64,000 nucleotides of DNA from Dokdonella_A sp963775445 (GTDB lineage: Bacteria; Pseudomonadota; Gammaproteobacteria; Xanthomonadales; Rhodanobacteraceae), in assembly GCA_963775445.1 (NCBI GenBank), contig CAVZIT010000004.1, positions 1,860,001 to 1,924,000 on the forward strand, given 5' to 3'. The notes below the pieces were generated by a model. The model saw nothing but the letters and a program-made list of their open reading frames with translations. It searched no databases and was not told the DNA's origin. Shown one piece after another: positions 61,833 through 64,000 of this stretch (within the stretch, counting starts at the first letter, position 1; every line of letters starts with the position of its first letter). A program made the translations under genes and the position numbers.

Positions 61833-63629
61833 CTAGCCGTCGCGAACCACGTCGAACGCAATCGTCAGGCGGCGCTGATCGCCCGAGAACGGCACCGTGC
61901 CATGCCACATGTAGGATGGGAACAGCACCAACAGGCCGGGTTCGGGTTTGACGAAGTGTTCGGGAGGCAACGGTGGAACGGTCCGCAGCGCCGGTTCGCC
62001 GAACTTGATCCAGCCTTGTCTGTCATCGCCGTCGACGGCCGCCGGCAATTCGATGTAGCAGGCCGACGACAACCAACCTTCCGGATGCATGTGATTGGCG
62101 TGATAGCCATTCGGCGAGAGCTGCACAGACCACATGCCCGCGATGCGCCACGCCGTGTCGTCCGGCTCGCCGATCGCATGGATGTGGCGCCGCACAGGGC
62201 CTTCGATCGCCTGACGGAACGCGCTGATCGCAGGATCGTCCGACAGGGTCAGGTCGCGCGCGGTCTGGGTGCCATGGCGCAATGACTGCCCGACCGGATG
62301 GGTCTTGAGCGTATGCAGCCGACGCAGACTTTCCGCAAGATCGCCAAGGTAGCTGCCCAAGTCGGGCCAGCCGGGCGGAGTCTCGATGGTCCAGCCATGG
62401 ACCAGCCGACGATAGTCATAAAGACTGCGATAACGCGGGTCGTCGAGCACGCGCCACGCAGTCGCCTGCACGGCGAGCATATGCTGATCATCTGGTGCGC
62501 GTAGCAGAAAGTCGTTCGCCAATGCAGCGGCTTCGACGGTCTCTCCCGCGCTGACCAGTGCATCGGCCAACGTGCCGATTATCGCCTTGTGGTCTGGAGC
62601 GAGCGCCACGGCCCGGCGTGCGTGAGCGCGCGCGCGCGTGGAATCGAATTTGATGGCGGCCTCGCAGGCAGCCTGCTCGAGAAACGCGTTGTCCGGGTCC
62701 TGCCGCAGGCCCGCCGTGACGATCGCGTACGCAGCTGCGGATTCGCCCGCGTAGTCGCACAAACGCGCCTTGATTATGCGCAAGTCGGAAAGTGCCGGAT
62801 GCGCACGCAAAACTGCATCGATCGACGCCGTGGCCTTGCGCACGTCGCCGCTTCGCATCCAGCGAAGATTGGCCAGTTCGCGATGCGCATCGATATACGT
62901 GGGCCAGCGCTCCAGCGCTTCGACGAGCACAGCTTCGGCCTCGTCGAAACGGTCTTGACCGAGCAGCGCGTGCGCCAACACCAGAGCCGTCTTGGATGTA
63001 TCGAATCCCTTGGCGAGCGCGCGGCGCACGCTTGCCTCCGCTTCCTGGTGGAGGCCGCTGTCGGAGAGGGCCGCCGCGAGGTTCAATTCGGCAAGGCCGC
63101 TCGCAGCTGCGGTGGCGACGACCTTGCGATAGATCGCAACCGCCTCACTGCGGCGCCTGAGCATCATCAAGGCGCGGGCATGTTCGGACAGCAATTCCGG
63201 CGAGGTCGATCGGGTATTCACCAGCGGCGTGGTGAGATCGAGTGCAGCTCCCGCGCGATGGGTATCGATCAGCAGTGCAGCGAGACTGACAGCGGCGCGC
63301 TGGTATGTCCGATTGATTGCCAGAGCCTTGCGAAAATGCCGCTCGGCCTCCTCGATGAGCCCGCGTTCGGCCACCGCCTCTCCGAGTGAGACCTCGGTCG
63401 GCGCCCAATTCGGATCGACGGTCAGCGCCTGCCGCAGGACGCGCTCGGCGCCGCCAAGATCCCCCTCGGCGTGCAATGCGCCAGCGAGCAGGCGATGCGT
63501 TTCGCCCACGTGCGGGTTCGATCGGATCAGGGTTTCGAGTAGCGTGCGCGCCTGCGCCACGTTACCCGACTGCAACAGCGTGGATGCCTGCTGAAGTCCG
63601 CGCAGGGTCTCCGGATTCGGAACAGGCAC
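61833..63629 (-). CDS. TPR protein with putative 2OG-Fe(II) oxygenase domain
   Basis: 598 aa from a GTG at 63629, 6 nt after GGGAGG; the upstream TTG is less likely. About 400 residues of TPRs (e.g. AAALSDSGLHQEAEASVRRA) precede a TIGR02466-type oxygenase. Iron ligands are suggested by H513 and H515 in HANHMHPEGW and by MWHGTVPFSGDQRRLTIAFD. Known: such fusions may hydroxylate protein or lipid substrates; the substrate is unknown. Convergent with the regulator at 59968. Confidence 0.87.
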   Translation of the reverse strand: MPVPNPETLRGLQQASTLLQSGNVAQARTLLETLIRSNPHVGETHRLLAGALHAEGDLGGAERVLRQALTVDPNWAPTEVSLGEAVAERGLIEEAERHFRKALAINRTYQRAAVSLAALLIDTHRAGAALDLTTPLVNTRSTSPELLSEHARALMMLRRRSEAVAIYRKVVATAAASGLAELNLAAALSDSGLHQEAEASVRRALAKGFDTSKTALVLAHALLGQDRFDEAEAVLVEALERWPTYIDAHRELANLRWMRSGDVRKATASIDAVLRAHPALSDLRIIKARLCDYAGESAAAYAIVTAGLRQDPDNAFLEQAACEAAIKFDSTRARAHARRAVALAPDHKAIIGTLADALVSAGETVEAAALANDFLLRAPDDQHMLAVQATAWRVLDDPRYRSLYDYRRLVHGWTIETPPGWPDLGSYLGDLAESLRRLHTLKTHPVGQSLRHGTQTARDLTLSDDPAISAFRQAIEGPVRRHIHAIGEPDDTAWRIAGMWSVQLSPNGYHANHMHPEGWLSSACYIELPAAVDGDDRQGWIKFGEPALRTVPPLPPEHFVKPEPGLLVLFPSYMWHGTVPFSGDQRRLTIAFDVVRDG

Positions 63630-63797
63630 ACCGGGCCTCCCAGGGATGCGGTCTCGGATGATCAGCGCGCTCGAGCGCAACGGTATTATGCCAGCAGCAG
63701 CATGGCTGGTTCGTCGACGCGTCGAATCAGTGCAGGCAGGTGACCACGCCGGTCACCAAGATGAGCTATTCACGGTGAGGCGGGCATAATCTCTCCC

Positions 63798-64000
63798 ATG
63801 AACGAATCTCGAGTTGATCACAAGCCACGCTTGCTGGTGCGACAAACGCGCAGCGACGACATTCCCGACCTGGTTGCCTTGACCGCGCGCATCTATTCCT
63901 CCGAATGGGGGCATTCGGAAGAAATGCTGCGCGGTCAGTTGGCGCGATTTCCCGAAGGGCAGTTCGTCGCCGAATACGATGGACGCATCGTCGGCTACTG
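63798..64000 (+). CDS. GNAT acetyltransferase, probably N-terminus of a GNAT/nitrilase fusion (partial)
   Basis: 67 codons visible, running off the right edge. LLVRQTRSDDIPDLVALTAR and LARFPEGQFVAEYDGRIVG fit the GNAT beginning of the bifunctional GNAT/carbon-nitrogen hydrolase group. The second domain is outside the window. A CATAAT lies at 63785-63790, 7 nt before the ATG, but no matching -35 was found. Confidence 0.8.
   Translation, partial: MNESRVDHKPRLLVRQTRSDDIPDLVALTARIYSSEWGHSEEMLRGQLARFPEGQFVAEYDGRIVGY

Overview
The window is GC-rich bacterial chromosome. Gene content and order point to a gammaproteobacterium of the Lysobacterales (Xanthomonadales), probably a Rhodanobacteraceae/Dokdonella-like lineage. 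The basis is the serC-aroA-cmk-rpsA-ihfB-lapAB run, smc-zipA, the yceD-rpmF-fab-mltG-tmk-holB-pilZ run, kdkA next to a family 9 glycosyltransferase, and secreted proteins ending in an I-F-x-x-G-F/L-D-P tail. The taxonomic placement is inference; no 16S rRNA is present.

Layout. 1-10 kb (all minus): start of a lipid-carrier glycosyltransferase (probably the edge of an O-antigen locus), lapB, lapA, ihfB, rpsA, cmk, aroA, hisC, serA, serC. 10-12 kb: an FHA membrane protein, a PHA-system protein and an acyl-CoA-binding protein. 12-21 kb: chromosome segregation and division (zipA, smc; scpA-scpB-rluB on the plus strand) around a ppiC-bolA-yciI operon. 21-23 kb: a CsgG-like protein, a small unknown and an ArsC-family protein. 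23-32 kb: one long fatty-acid/translation operon (yceD-rpmF-fabH-fabD-fabG-acpP-fabF-mltG-tmk-holB-pilZ) behind a near-consensus sigma70 promoter. 32-37 kb: maf, then a moxR-DUF58-tgpA unit. 37-41 kb: slp, hinT-type HIT protein, recR, ybaB, dnaX. 41-42 kb: a tRNA-Ser gene, a promoter-bearing degenerate copy of it, gene debris and a strong terminator. 42-46 kb: corA, the 4.5S SRP RNA and a moaA-moaC-moaD-moaE operon. 46-51 kb: an MBL-fold hydrolase, kdkA, a heptosyltransferase-like enzyme, an EamA transporter and an orphan hutI.

50.9-64 kb is the accessory part. A four-gene minus-strand operon encodes a small secreted protein, two paralogous collagen-like secreted proteins and a secreted propeller-like protein between them. 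Divergent from it lie an ECF sigma factor and a Ser/Thr kinase with a TPR sensor region. Then follow a secreted protein of unknown function, a winged-helix/TPR regulator, a TPR-2OG-Fe(II) oxygenase and the start of a GNAT (probably GNAT/nitrilase) protein.

The most interesting elements are: the ECF/kinase pair, where Thr residues occupy the place of the usual DAED acidic patch of sigma region 2; the collagen-like operon opposite it; the shared C-terminal tag on two secreted proteins; and the duplicated tRNA-Ser promoter/gene with adjacent wreckage of a response-regulator gene. No CRISPR array, insertion sequence or prophage was seen. Start sites were moved from the longest open frame wherever a Shine-Dalgarno match or family length supported a downstream codon.
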